From Lichenifustis flavocetrariae (GTDB lineage Bacteria; Pseudomonadota; Alphaproteobacteria; Rhizobiales; Beijerinckiaceae): a stretch of 64,000 bases of DNA. The stretch is taken from contig NZ_JAMOIM010000001.1 in NCBI RefSeq assembly GCF_026130545.1, forward strand, positions 558,001-622,000, read 5' to 3'. The position numbers were made by a program, and so were the translations under genes. Below are positions 54,584 to 62,998 of this stretch, one piece after another. The notes under the pieces are model-generated. The model saw only the letters and a program-made list of their open reading frames with translations. It did no database searches and was not told the origin of the DNA. Position 1 is the first letter of the stretch. Every line of letters begins with the position of its first letter.

Positions 54584-55821
54584 AAGCTTACCAACTCCCG
54601 GCCGCGCGTTTCAGGCAGTAGCGCCGTACCGACGAGCACCAGGGCATAGGACACGACGGCGAAGATCGCGATCGCGGTGCCGAGCGGCACGGCTGTGCTC
54701 ACCCAGCCCACCAAGGCCGGCATGGCGGCCCCGATGCCGCGGCCCGCATTGTAAGAAAATCCCTGCCCGCTCGAACGGACATGAGTCGGGTACAGCTCGG
54801 CGAAACTCGCCCCCATGCCTGACACAATACCGGACTGGAAGAAGCCGAGCGGAAACCCTAGCAGCAGCACCACGATACCGTCCGTGCTGCCCAGCGTGTA
54901 GAGCACCACCGTAACGGCGGCCAGAACGGCGCTAATCGCGAAGGTGAGGCGCCGGCCGAGCCAATCGCTGAGGTGTGCGCAGAACAGATAGCCGCAGAAC
55001 GAGCCTGCGATGTTCACGGCCAGGTAGCCGCCAGTGTTGAGCACCGACAGGTGGCGTACGGTGCTGAGATAGGTCGGGAGCCAGGTCAGAATCGTGTAGT
55101 TGCCGCCGAGCGCTCCGGCGGCGATTAGCGACGCGATCGCCGTGATGCGCCCGAGCGGTGGCTCGAAAATTTCACGCACCCGCACCTTTGCGACGCGCGC
55201 CTCGCGCGATGCCTCGAACGCCTTCGATTCCCCAAGTGACCCGCGCATGACCAAGACCGCCAGCGCCGGCAATGCGCCGATCAGGAACAGCACGCGCCAA
55301 GCCGTTCCGGGCGCCCAGATGTGGAACACCACGGTGTAGAGTAACGCCGCGGCGCCATAACCAATCGACCAGCCGCTTTGCACAGAGCCCACGGCGCGCC
55401 CTCGGAGCCGCGGGGCGATGACCTCAGACATCAGCGTCGCGCCAGCGGCCCATTCGCCCCCGAAGCCGAGACCCTGGAGGCTGCGTAGCACGAGCAACTG
55501 ATCGAACGAGTGCGCAAACGACGACAGGGCCGTAAAGCAGGAGAACCAAAGGATAGTGAGTTGCAGTACGCGGACCCGACCGATGCGGTCGGCAAGAATG
55601 CCGGCGATCCACCCGCCGAAGGCCGACATCAGCAACGCCACTGTGCCGAGCGCGCCGGCCTGGCCGCGTGACAAGCCCCACAGCGCGATAAGGGTCGGCA
55701 TGACGAGCGCGTAGATCTGTACGTCCATGGCGTCGAGCGCCCAGCCCGCGAAGCACGCCCAGAAGGTGCGCCGCTCGGTGGTCGATAATTGCGTGAACCA
55801 GCCGTCCAAACCCGAACCCAT
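54580..55821 (-). CDS. MFS transporter (aromatic/organic acid:H+ symporter-like)
   Basis: A 413-residue transporter with twelve hydrophobic segments. The loop motif GWIAGILADRIGRVRVLQ after segment 2 and FLIGALPALAVLVMRGSLGES after segment 6 fit the AAHS/sialic acid symporter branch. It would import the substrate of the TPP enzyme. ATG 55819-55821 was chosen because the upstream frame runs through the divergent promoter and regulator. Confidence 0.88.
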   Translation of the reverse strand: MGSGLDGWFTQLSTTERRTFWACFAGWALDAMDVQIYALVMPTLIALWGLSRGQAGALGTVALLMSAFGGWIAGILADRIGRVRVLQLTILWFSCFTALSSFAHSFDQLLVLRSLQGLGFGGEWAAGATLMSEVIAPRLRGRAVGSVQSGWSIGYGAAALLYTVVFHIWAPGTAWRVLFLIGALPALAVLVMRGSLGESKAFEASREARVAKVRVREIFEPPLGRITAIASLIAAGALGGNYTILTWLPTYLSTVRHLSVLNTGGYLAVNIAGSFCGYLFCAHLSDWLGRRLTFAISAVLAAVTVVLYTLGSTDGIVVLLLGFPLGFFQSGIVSGMGASFAELYPTHVRSSGQGFSYNAGRGIGAAMPALVGWVSTAVPLGTAIAIFAVVSYALVLVGTALLPETRGRELVSL

Positions 55822-55858
55822 ACCCGCTTGCAACGGTGAACACCGTTTGGTATTTGAG

Positions 55859-55870
55859 CCTGTATACAGG
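55859..55870. promoter_or_regulatory. Palindromic operator CCTGTATACAGG
   Basis: A perfect 12-base palindrome lies between the divergent MFS and GntR genes, 37 bases from the MFS start and ending inside the AGGAG ribosome site of the regulator. GTATAC-centred palindromes are typical of FCD GntR repressors. Binding here would block both directions, including translation or transcription of the regulator itself. Confidence 0.65.
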
Positions 55871-55880
55871 AGCACAGGCG

Positions 55881-56585
55881 TTGTCGAGACCGAAGAAGAA
55901 CGTGACAGTGGAGGTCGAGCCGAATGGGATGGGCCCGGCACGGCTGTACGAGCTTTTGATCGACGCCATGGTCCGTTTCGACTTCCGGCCGGGCGAGCAC
56001 CTGAACGAGGGTGCTATCGCCCGTGATTTCGGCGTCAGCCGCACGCCGGTGCGGGAAGCGCTCAGCAAGCTCGTCGTCGCCGGCTTCATCGATCACGAGC
56101 CCGGGCAGGGCTTCTTCCGGCGCCAGCTCGACCCCAAGGAGATCTTTGACCTGTACGAACTGCGCCAGCAGATCGAGGTCGGGGCGGTCCGACTCGCGGT
56201 CGAACGCGCCACGCCGCAGGCGCTTGCGGAGCTTGACGCATTTCTGGCGCGTAGCATGGCCGCGACACCCGATTGCTCCGTCGATGCGCTGGTCGACCTC
56301 GACGAGCAGTTCCATCAAAGCCTCGTCAAGCTATCGGGCAATGGCGAGATGCTGCGCTGCCTACAGGGCATCAATGCACGCATCCGCTTCGTGCGCTGGA
56401 TCGACATGCGCGGTCGCCGGGATGTCACTCAAGGCGAGCACCGGGCAGTTCTCGACGCTATCGCGGCCCGCGACTCTCTCAGGGGCTGCGAGCTGATGAA
56501 CAAGCACGTGCAACGCCGCCTCGAGCAGATCGTCGAGCGCGTGCGGGAAAGCTACGGCCGCATCTATGTCGGAGACGCGACGTGA
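55881..56585 (+). CDS. GntR family regulator, FCD subgroup
   Basis: A 234-residue regulator with a winged helix (LYELLIDAMVRFDFRPGEHL, recognition part FGVSRTPVREALSKL) and an FCD domain with His/Asp metal ligands (DLDEQFHQSLVKL, GEHRAVLDAI). I take TTG 55881 as the start because AGGAG lies eight bases upstream; GTG 55902 is the alternative, and a start before 55870 would put the operator inside the gene. It overlaps the following propeller gene by GTGA. Confidence 0.85.
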   Translation: MSRPKKNVTVEVEPNGMGPARLYELLIDAMVRFDFRPGEHLNEGAIARDFGVSRTPVREALSKLVVAGFIDHEPGQGFFRRQLDPKEIFDLYELRQQIEVGAVRLAVERATPQALAELDAFLARSMAATPDCSVDALVDLDEQFHQSLVKLSGNGEMLRCLQGINARIRFVRWIDMRGRRDVTQGEHRAVLDAIAARDSLRGCELMNKHVQRRLEQIVERVRESYGRIYVGDAT

Positions 56586-57748
56586 GGCGCCACTTGATCC
56601 TCGCGGTTGCGGCAGGACTGCTGTGGGGCGCGCCAGCATGGGCTGATGCGCTGCTGTTGTCGGCCAACGACGGGTTGCAACGGTTTGACAATGGCGCCTA
56701 CGTCATGCGCCCGCACCCAGGGCTTGGGACCTTGTCGGCCTTCCGGCTGGACGCAGGGGCGTTGCAGCCGCTCTGGCACGTCGCGGTCGAGCAAACGGCC
56801 GTCGGGCCGCCGACCGCCCTGGCGGTCGCGCCCGGCAATCGGCTTGCGCTTATTGCCAACCCGGCGATCCTCGATCCGTCCGACCGGGACAAGATCCGGC
56901 GCGAGGACGATTTGCAGGTCGTGCCGTTGTCTGGTTCGTCGCATGATGTCGGGCACGTGCCGCTCAATCACCACCCCTGGAGCGTGGCCATCGCACCCGA
57001 CGGGCGGCTGGCCGCCACCGCCAACGGCGACGGCACGGTGACCCTGCTGCGCATCGCGGGTGAGACCGTGACGGTGATCCGAGACATCACCGTCGGCACG
57101 CCGACGTCGCTCGACACGGGCGTAGCCTTCTCGAAAGACGGACGTTATATGCTCGTTTCCCGTCGCCACGACGACGTCGTGACCCTGTTCCGGATCGATG
57201 GTGACGCGGGTTCGCCGGTGCGGGACCTCACGGTCGGTTCGAACCCTTACGAAATCGTCACGAGCCCGGACGGCCGCCTCGTGGCTGTTTCGAACATCGG
57301 CCGCAACTCCGGCGATCGCGACAGCATCAGCCTGATCGACCTCCGGGCAGATCCGGTTCGCACGGTCGGCATCTTCTCCGTCGCTCCCACGCCGGAAGGT
57401 CTCGCCTTTTCGGCCGACGGGCGATGGCTTGCCGTGAACTCGATCAACGGCAGCAATCTCAAGCGCGAAAGCCCCTTCCACAGCGATCACAGCCTGATCC
57501 AGCTGTTCGCCCTGCGCGGCGATGCAGCCCAGCAGGTCGGCACGGCCGAGGTCGGGGCGAACGCCCAAGGACTCGCCTTTTCGCCCGACGGCTCGCGCCT
57601 CGTGGTGCAAGATTACGCGACGGACGCGCTGCTCACCTTCTCGTTTGGCGACGATGGCTTGCACGCGAGCGGGGTACCTGTGCCGGTCGAGGGTGGACCC
57701 TCGGCGCTCGCGATCGTGCCGCAGCCTTCGGGCGCGGAAAACAACTAG
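56582..57748 (+). CDS. Secreted beta-propeller protein (lactonase-like fold)
   Basis: A 388-residue exported protein starting at GTG 56582, with a signal peptide (HLILAVAAGLLWGAPAWA, then DALLL). The mature part is a seven-bladed propeller of the YncE/lactonase fold: HHPWSVAIAPDGRLAATAN, DTGVAFSKDGRYMLVSRRHD, YEIVTSPDGRLVAVSN, PEGLAFSADGRWLAV and AQGLAFSPDGSRLVV. Cytoplasmic 6-phosphogluconolactonases share the fold, but the export signal argues against that. Coupled to the regulator by overlap and followed by an exported ABM gene. Confidence 0.8.
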   Translation: MRRHLILAVAAGLLWGAPAWADALLLSANDGLQRFDNGAYVMRPHPGLGTLSAFRLDAGALQPLWHVAVEQTAVGPPTALAVAPGNRLALIANPAILDPSDRDKIRREDDLQVVPLSGSSHDVGHVPLNHHPWSVAIAPDGRLAATANGDGTVTLLRIAGETVTVIRDITVGTPTSLDTGVAFSKDGRYMLVSRRHDDVVTLFRIDGDAGSPVRDLTVGSNPYEIVTSPDGRLVAVSNIGRNSGDRDSISLIDLRADPVRTVGIFSVAPTPEGLAFSADGRWLAVNSINGSNLKRESPFHSDHSLIQLFALRGDAAQQVGTAEVGANAQGLAFSPDGSRLVVQDYATDALLTFSFGDDGLHASGVPVPVEGGPSALAIVPQPSGAENN

Positions 57749-57794
57749 AGAATTCCGGGCCATGAAGCGTCCGGTGAATGGAGGAACGCATCCC

Positions 57795-58180
57795 ATGTTG
57801 AAACTTGTTCTGGTCGGCCTCGCGGCGACGATCGTGCCGGTTTGCCTCACCTTGCCGGCCCAGGCGGATGACAGCAAAACGGGCATCTACGAAGTATCCG
57901 AAATCTACGTCTTGCCAAGCGCGATGTCGTCCAAGAAGTACAACGTGCCCGGCCTGATCGAAGGGCTCGTCAAAGCCACAAAGGCAGACGAAGGACTGCT
58001 GTCGATCAAGGTCACGCAGCAGATCGGCCAGCGGAACAACTACACTGTCATCGAACAGTGGAAGGATCAGTCGTCTCTCGACAAGCACGTGGCCGCGGAC
58101 CACAGAAGCAATTCTACGCCAAGATGGAAGACCTGATGAGCGGCCCCGTCTACCAGCGCGTCTTCAGCGTCTTCCAGTAA
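57795..58180 (+). pseudogene. Secreted ABM-domain protein, frameshifted near the C-terminus
   Basis: From ATG 57795 a signal peptide (MLKLVLVGLAATIVPVCL to AQA) and an ABM-like domain (EGLLSIKVTQQIGQRNNYTV, EQWKDQSSLDKHVAADH) are read, as in the 52.5-kb gene. Near 58104 the expected continuation KQFYAKMEDLMSGPVYQRVF moves to another frame, ending at TAA 58178. The frame actually open stops at 58136 after about ten wrong residues. One base is missing; a sequencing error cannot be excluded. Confidence 0.7.
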
Positions 58181-58187
58181 GGTCGGT

Positions 58188-58365
58188 CGCCCTGCTTCCT
58201 TCTCTCGCAGGAGAAGGAGGCGCGCAGCCGGATACGGGAGACCGGATGCCGTAGCGACATGCGGCTCCTGGGCTAACCGGATGCACTCCTCGCACAACGC
58301 CTTCGCCTTCTTCCCTTGCGGGAGAAGGTGCCATGCAGGGGCGGATGAGAGGTGGCGCTAGCGAT
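58188..58365. repeat. Intergenic palindromic repeat pair
   Basis: CCTTCTC-TCGCAG-GAGAAGG near 58198-58217 and CCTTCTTCCCTTGCGGGAGAAGG near 58308-58330 (loop in the middle, given in parts CCTTCTTCCC and GGGAGAAGG) are two related stem-loops about 110 bases apart, followed by GGATGAGAGGTGGC. Repeats with GGGAGAAGGTG...GGATGAG are common between genes of Alphaproteobacteria. They may end the convergent transcripts here. The rest of 58181-58490 has no gene. Confidence 0.6.
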
Positions 58366-58490
58366 GGGTGACGATCCGTCTTGCGTCTGCGGCGCGATTC
58401 AACTCGTTTCGCAGGGGAAAGCGGGCACGTACGATATGGATGAACGCCGTCTGTCCTCAATCGGCAACCCGCAGGGGCGAGCCACATCCG

Positions 58491-59333
58491 TCAGTGTGGC
58501 TTCAGAATCTCGGTGAGAATCGCAGAGAGTTCGCCATCGCCGTTCACGTCGGCCGCGATGCTGGCATAGAACTGCGCCATGGCGTCGTAGATGCCGTGTT
58601 CAGGCCGGCGCTCTCCCACGAAGGCCGCGATCTCGTGAAGTTCCGGCACCCAGCGCTCGGCCTTGCCGAACATGTCCGGGACCGAGCGCTGGAAGCCAGC
58701 GAACATTTGCGCCTGGCTGGCTGCCAGCTCTGCCGCGAGTTCGGGTCCACAGCCGGAGCGGTGGGCTGCGAGCAGCATCGCGGTGCCGAGCGCGATCGTG
58801 CCCTTGGTGATGCCCGCATAGCTCATCTTGAGCCCGGATGCCTTACCAACCGGACCCTCCAGCACCCGGAACCGCACTCCCCGGTCGGCAAGCCGGTTAA
58901 GTTCGGCCGCGTGGTTTCCACTCGCGAACAACAAAGGCCCAGGCCCTTCCGGACCGGGCGGCAAACCGATGATGCCGCCATCCGCGAAACGCCCACCGGC
59001 CACCCCGATCACCGCGGCGGTACGCGCAGCCGTCTGCGGGCTAACGGCATTCCAGTCGATGAACACCGGCTGCCGCGACCCGTGGCCGACCGTGGCGGCC
59101 AGCCGCTCCGCGACCGAGGCCGCGATGCTTGGCGACACGATGGAGAACACAAAGTCCGCCTCGCCTAGCGTGCTCTCGTCCACGAACTCGAACCCGGCCG
59201 CTTTCGCGCGGGCCACGCTCGCCTCGCTGCGCCCAGCGGGTGTGACCACTCGCACGCCATGTCGGTGCAGGCGGGCCCCAATCGCCGCGCCCATGGCGCC
59301 TGGCGAAACGATGGCAACGACAGGCTCGCTCAT
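58491..59333 (-). CDS. NAD(P)-dependent dehydrogenase, DUF1932/6PGDH-like
   Basis: A 280-residue enzyme of the beta-hydroxyacid dehydrogenase superfamily with a C-terminal DUF1932 domain. The Rossmann motif is VSPGAMGAAIGARLHRHG, the middle segment RFADGGIIGLPPGPEGPG is where the substrate binds, and KMSYAGITKGTIAL contains the catalytic Lys. Members oxidise small hydroxy acids such as L-threonate-like compounds. It is the last gene of an operon with MFS, DHDPS-family enzyme and a repeat protein, overlapping the latter by ATGA. Confidence 0.85.
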   Translation of the reverse strand: MSEPVVAIVSPGAMGAAIGARLHRHGVRVVTPAGRSEASVARAKAAGFEFVDESTLGEADFVFSIVSPSIAASVAERLAATVGHGSRQPVFIDWNAVSPQTAARTAAVIGVAGGRFADGGIIGLPPGPEGPGPLLFASGNHAAELNRLADRGVRFRVLEGPVGKASGLKMSYAGITKGTIALGTAMLLAAHRSGCGPELAAELAASQAQMFAGFQRSVPDMFGKAERWVPELHEIAAFVGERRPEHGIYDAMAQFYASIAADVNGDGELSAILTEILKPH

Positions 59334-60160
59334 GGCCGTTCACCTCGCGCCTGGTCTAGCAGTTGTTCGACAAAGTCGTGCACCGGAAGCCCCGGACGAG
59401 CGCCGAGCCGCGTCGCGGCCGCGTTGGCGTGCGAGATGATGCCGTCTCGATAGATAGCGCGCGCATCGCCGATCGGCGCACTCGCGGCCGAGGCCGTGGC
59501 GGCTGGCATGTTGCGTTTGTCCAGATCCGCAAGTCGAGCAATGCCGGCCCCATCGAGCCCGACGCCGGCGTCGCTGAAAAAGATCGCGCGCACGTCGGGG
59601 CCGACCACCCCATCGGGGCGCCCTCTGAACATGGCCGCATGCGATCCCGTGACGACGATCTGCCCCGCATCCGCCGGCTCGAGGAGCGGCGCGGCATCGA
59701 GGCAGATCACCCGGGGCGCGCCCGGCTCGTCACGCACGAGATGACGCTTGCCGCCGCCGATTTCGGGCGGCGGCGTCCTCACGACCGGGGCTGTCGTCAT
59801 ACGCTCTGCACAGGTCCGCACCGTCTGGCCGACCTCGCAACCGAGTTTTCGCGCCGCCGCGTTCACGTGGCTGATGATGCCGTAGTCGAGCATGTGCTCG
59901 GCATCGGCGATGTGGCAGGTCGCAGCATCGGCGGTCGCGGCCGGCAGGCCGATGCGGTCGAGGTACGGCAATCCCTTGATGCCGGCCTCGTTCTTGCCGA
60001 CACCGGCATCGTTGAGCACCACGCCGCGAATGCCCCATTTTGCAGCGTGAAAGGCGTTGTACTCGCCCCCATAGGAACCCGACACGATCACCTGGCCGGC
60101 GCACGCGGCCGTCGCGGTCGCGCTGCTGGCGCAGGTGTAGATCGTCACGCCCTCGCTCAT
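59330..60160 (-). CDS. Uncharacterised protein with internal duplication
   Basis: I do not recognise a characterised family. The 276-residue protein is a tandem duplication: residues about 21-121 and 165-270 share AGQVIVSGS/AGQIVVTGS, VVLNDAGVGKNEAGI/IFFSDAGVGLDGAGI, a LD-R-PAAT segment, and GIISHVNAAARKLG/GIISHANAAATRLG. It has no signal peptide or membrane segment. It overlaps both neighbours by four bases (dehydratase and dehydrogenase), so it should act in the same sugar- or hydroxy-acid pathway, perhaps as an isomerase or lactone/amide hydrolase. That is inference. Confidence 0.8.
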   Translation of the reverse strand: MSEGVTIYTCASSATATAACAGQVIVSGSYGGEYNAFHAAKWGIRGVVLNDAGVGKNEAGIKGLPYLDRIGLPAATADAATCHIADAEHMLDYGIISHVNAAARKLGCEVGQTVRTCAERMTTAPVVRTPPPEIGGGKRHLVRDEPGAPRVICLDAAPLLEPADAGQIVVTGSHAAMFRGRPDGVVGPDVRAIFFSDAGVGLDGAGIARLADLDKRNMPAATASAASAPIGDARAIYRDGIISHANAAATRLGARPGLPVHDFVEQLLDQARGERP

Positions 60161-61140
60161 GCGCGTGCTCCTTCGTGGCGGCCGGCGACCGGCAGGTCGT
60201 CCGCGCCTTGCGGCCCCTCGGCTTCGATCAGCCGAGCCAGCATGGCGCGTTCCTCTAACGTCAGGCCTGACAAGGGCGAGCGCACGGGACCGGCGCTACG
60301 GTTAATGATATCCACCCCTGCTTTCACGATGCTGACCGCGTAGCCGGGCTGCCGGTTGCGGAGCTCGAGATATGGCATGAAGAAGCGCGTGAAGATGGCG
60401 TCGCAGGTCTGCTGATCGCCCGTCATGACGGCCGCATGGTAGGCCTTTGCGGTCCGCGGGATGAAGTTGAAGATCGCCGACGAGTAGGTGGGGGCGCCCA
60501 TGGCCCGGTATGCCTGCGCATAGACCTCGGCCGTCGGCATGCCGTTGATGAAGATCAGCCGATCGCCGACCAGGCTGCGCATGCCGAGCAGCCACTCTAC
60601 TGTGCCGAGCCCGTCTTTGATGCCGATCATGTTGGCGCAGCGCGCGGCCAGTTGCGCCACCGTGGCGGGTGCGAGCCGGCAATTGCCCCGATTGTACACG
60701 ATCACCCCGATGCCGACGGCGTCGCACACCGTTGCCACGTGCTCGGCGAGTCCGGCCTGCGAGGCTTCCGTCATATACGGCGGCAGGAGCAGCAGACCAT
60801 CGGCGCCGAGCTGTTCGGCGGCTTTCGCGTGCGCGACGGCGGCCCGGGTCCCCATGCCGGCGGCCGCGATCACCGGCACGCGCCCGTCCGACCACGCGAC
60901 TGTTTCGCCGATGACGGCGCGGTATTCGTCGTCGGCTAGCGAGAAATATTCGCCGGCGCCCCCAGCCGGAAAAAGGCCTGCGGCTCCATATCTACCCAGC
61001 CAATTGAGGCGCGCCCGGTAGGCACGCGCGTCGAACGCCTCCGTCGTGGCGTCGAAATCCGTCAGCGGAAACGAGAGGAGGCCGCCCTCGATGGCCTTGC
61101 GAAGATCGAACGGGCTGCGTGTCGTAACCATTATCGGCAT
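60157..61140 (-). CDS. DHDPS/KdgD-family sugar-acid dehydratase or aldolase
   Basis: A 327-residue TIM barrel of the dihydrodipicolinate synthase family, closest in length and motifs to 5-dehydro-4-deoxyglucarate dehydratase: LLSFPLTDFDATTEAFD, FPAGGAGEYFSL, VIVYNRGNCRLAP (Tyr) and the Schiff-base Lys in MIGIKDGLGTVEW. That enzyme converts 5-keto-4-deoxyglucarate to 2-oxoglutarate semialdehyde. No semialdehyde dehydrogenase is present nearby. An ATG nine bases downstream is an alternative start. Confidence 0.88.
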   Translation of the reverse strand: MPIMVTTRSPFDLRKAIEGGLLSFPLTDFDATTEAFDARAYRARLNWLGRYGAAGLFPAGGAGEYFSLADDEYRAVIGETVAWSDGRVPVIAAAGMGTRAAVAHAKAAEQLGADGLLLLPPYMTEASQAGLAEHVATVCDAVGIGVIVYNRGNCRLAPATVAQLAARCANMIGIKDGLGTVEWLLGMRSLVGDRLIFINGMPTAEVYAQAYRAMGAPTYSSAIFNFIPRTAKAYHAAVMTGDQQTCDAIFTRFFMPYLELRNRQPGYAVSIVKAGVDIINRSAGPVRSPLSGLTLEERAMLARLIEAEGPQGADDLPVAGRHEGARA

Positions 61141-61179
61141 CCTATGAGGTGAGGTGCGGCGTGGTCCCGACCGCGCTGG

Positions 61180-62520
61180 TCAAACGGGCTCGCCCACGGG
61201 TGTCGGGGCTGCGGCTGGTGATCCGGCGCCACGTCGCCAGCCGGCCATGACGTAGAGGATTGCCGCAGCGATCAGCGGGCACACGGAAAGGAACAGGAGG
61301 CTTGACTGAAAACCGTGGCTCGATTGACGCAGGTAGCCCACGAGGTACGATCCACCAAACCCGCCGAGATTGCCGACCGAGTTGACAAGCGCGATGCCGC
61401 CCGCAGCCGCTGATCCCGCAAGCGCCCCGGTGGGCAAGGCCCAAAAATTCGCCATGGAGGTCATGATCCCCACGGCCGCGAGCGTCAGGGCCGCATAGGC
61501 AAGCAGCGGGTTGCCGAGCACGGCGCTGCCGCCGAGCCCGACCGAGCAGGCGATGCAGGGCAGCACCGCATGCCAACGGCGCTCGCCAGTCTGATCGGAG
61601 TGCCGTGCCCAGAGCACCATGACGACCGCGGCCACCACGTAAGGCAAAGCCGAGAGGAGAGTCGTGACGAAGTCCGTGAACCCAACCTGCTTGATGATTT
61701 GCGGTAGCCAGAGCCCGATACCGTAGATCCCCATGTTGACCCCCATATAGGCCAGTCCGAAGGCCCACACTCCCGGTTCCCTGAGGGCTGCGAAGAACGA
61801 CGTCGAGGCCGCACCGGCACGCGCCTTCTCCTCCGCGCTCAGTACGCTTGCAAGGGCCGTGCGCTCGTCGGCATCAAGCCACGCGGCCTCGGACGGCCGG
61901 TCGCTCAGAACGAACAGGCAAAGGATTCCGAGCACGATCGCTGGAGCGCCTTCCAGGATGAACAGCCATTTCCATCCTGCAATACCGAAAATGCCACCAA
62001 GATTGAGCAGCGCGCCCGAAAGCGGCGCGCCCAGCACGAACGAGAGTGGCACCCCGAGGAAGAAGGTTGACATCACAAGCGCCCGTTCGCGCGCTGGAAA
62101 CCAGCGTCCGAGATAGAACACAATGCCGGGCAGAAAGCCGGCTTCCGCGAAACCGAGCAGAAAGCGCACGACGGAAAAGCTTGCGGCGTTCCAGGTCAGG
62201 GCTGTTGCGCAGGCCAGTAGACCCCAGGTGATCATGATGCGGGCAATCCAGACACGCGCCCCGACACGTTCCAGCAGCCAATTGCTCGGTAACTCGAAGA
62301 CGAAATAGCCGAGGAAGAAGATGCCGCTGCCGACCGCATAGGCAGTCGGCGACAGCGCAAGGTCCTGGTTCATTTGCAGGGCCGCGACACCGACGTTTAC
62401 CCGGTCGAGGTAAGCCACGAGGTAGGACGCGAGCAGGAAGGGCAGCAGTCGCCACTTCATCTTAGACAGCGTCGACGGTTGTATCTGTGCCACGCCCGTC
62501 TTCTCCCTATTGGCTTGCAT
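61180..62520 (-). CDS. MFS transporter, anion:cation symporter (ACS) type
   Basis: A 446-residue twelve-segment transporter of the ACS branch (glucarate/phthalate/tartrate/hydroxyphenylacetate permeases): YLDRVNVGVAALQMNQDL, GSGIFFLGYFVFELPSNWLL and FAEAGFLPGIVFYLGRWF are diagnostic. It would import the acid used by the DHDPS-family enzyme 39 bases downstream. ATG 62518-62520 is my choice; ATG 62460 (MKWRLLPF) is possible. Confidence 0.88.
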   Translation of the reverse strand: MQANREKTGVAQIQPSTLSKMKWRLLPFLLASYLVAYLDRVNVGVAALQMNQDLALSPTAYAVGSGIFFLGYFVFELPSNWLLERVGARVWIARIMITWGLLACATALTWNAASFSVVRFLLGFAEAGFLPGIVFYLGRWFPARERALVMSTFFLGVPLSFVLGAPLSGALLNLGGIFGIAGWKWLFILEGAPAIVLGILCLFVLSDRPSEAAWLDADERTALASVLSAEEKARAGAASTSFFAALREPGVWAFGLAYMGVNMGIYGIGLWLPQIIKQVGFTDFVTTLLSALPYVVAAVVMVLWARHSDQTGERRWHAVLPCIACSVGLGGSAVLGNPLLAYAALTLAAVGIMTSMANFWALPTGALAGSAAAGGIALVNSVGNLGGFGGSYLVGYLRQSSHGFQSSLLFLSVCPLIAAAILYVMAGWRRGAGSPAAAPTPVGEPV

Positions 62521-62607
62521 GTATGCAGCCGCAGCGGGTTGATCCCCACTATGCGCCCGAAGCTCAGGCAAACTCCCCGGCATGTCAACAAAGATCGCGC
62601 ATGGTGC

Positions 62608-62619
62608 ATCGTGCACGAT
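62608..62619. promoter_or_regulatory. Palindrome ATCGTGCACGAT in the divergent promoter
   Basis: A perfect 12-base palindrome between the MFS operon and the YciI-like/GntR operon. A nearby ATGGTGCATCGTGCAC repeat and TGCATGTATGCA at the MFS start may be further half sites. Candidate operator for the GntR regulator at 63.0 kb. Confidence 0.5.
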
Positions 62620-62680
62620 CCTTGTTCATTGCATTGAGATAGTTGCTGTGCGAAACCATGCGGATCGGGCTGGAGCCGTC

Positions 62681-62998
62681 ATGCCTTATCTCATCGACAC
62701 AACCATGGACCTTGCGAAAGCCGCCGAACGCGCGCAGGTGCGGCCGCAGCATCTCGCCTATCTGACCAGCAATGCTTCGTTGGTGTTGGCCGCCGGCGCG
62801 AAGTTGGAAGACGATGGCCTGGTGGGGTCGGGCAGCTTTTATCTGGTCGAGCTTGAGACGCGTGCTGCGGCTGAGGCCTTTCTGGCCGACGATCCTTACG
62901 CCCAATTCGGACTGATCGCCTCTGCGACATTCACACGCGTCCGGAAGGGCTTCTTCGATCACAGGCAGGTGCTGGCGGCCGGCACCGGCACGCCATGA
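62681..62998 (+). CDS. YciI-like (YCII-related) protein
   Basis: A 105-residue ferredoxin-like protein of the YCII/muconolactone-isomerase-like fold: AAERAQVRPQHLAYL, AGAKLEDDGLVGSGSFYLVE and AEAFLADDPYAQFGL, the last being the family signature (DDP-x-x-x-x-GL). Related proteins act in hydroxy-acid or aromatic catabolism as small isomerases or dehalogenase-like enzymes. ATG 62681 follows a GGAG; its stop overlaps the GntR start by ATGA. Confidence 0.8.
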   Translation: MPYLIDTTMDLAKAAERAQVRPQHLAYLTSNASLVLAAGAKLEDDGLVGSGSFYLVELETRAAAEAFLADDPYAQFGLIASATFTRVRKGFFDHRQVLAAGTGTP

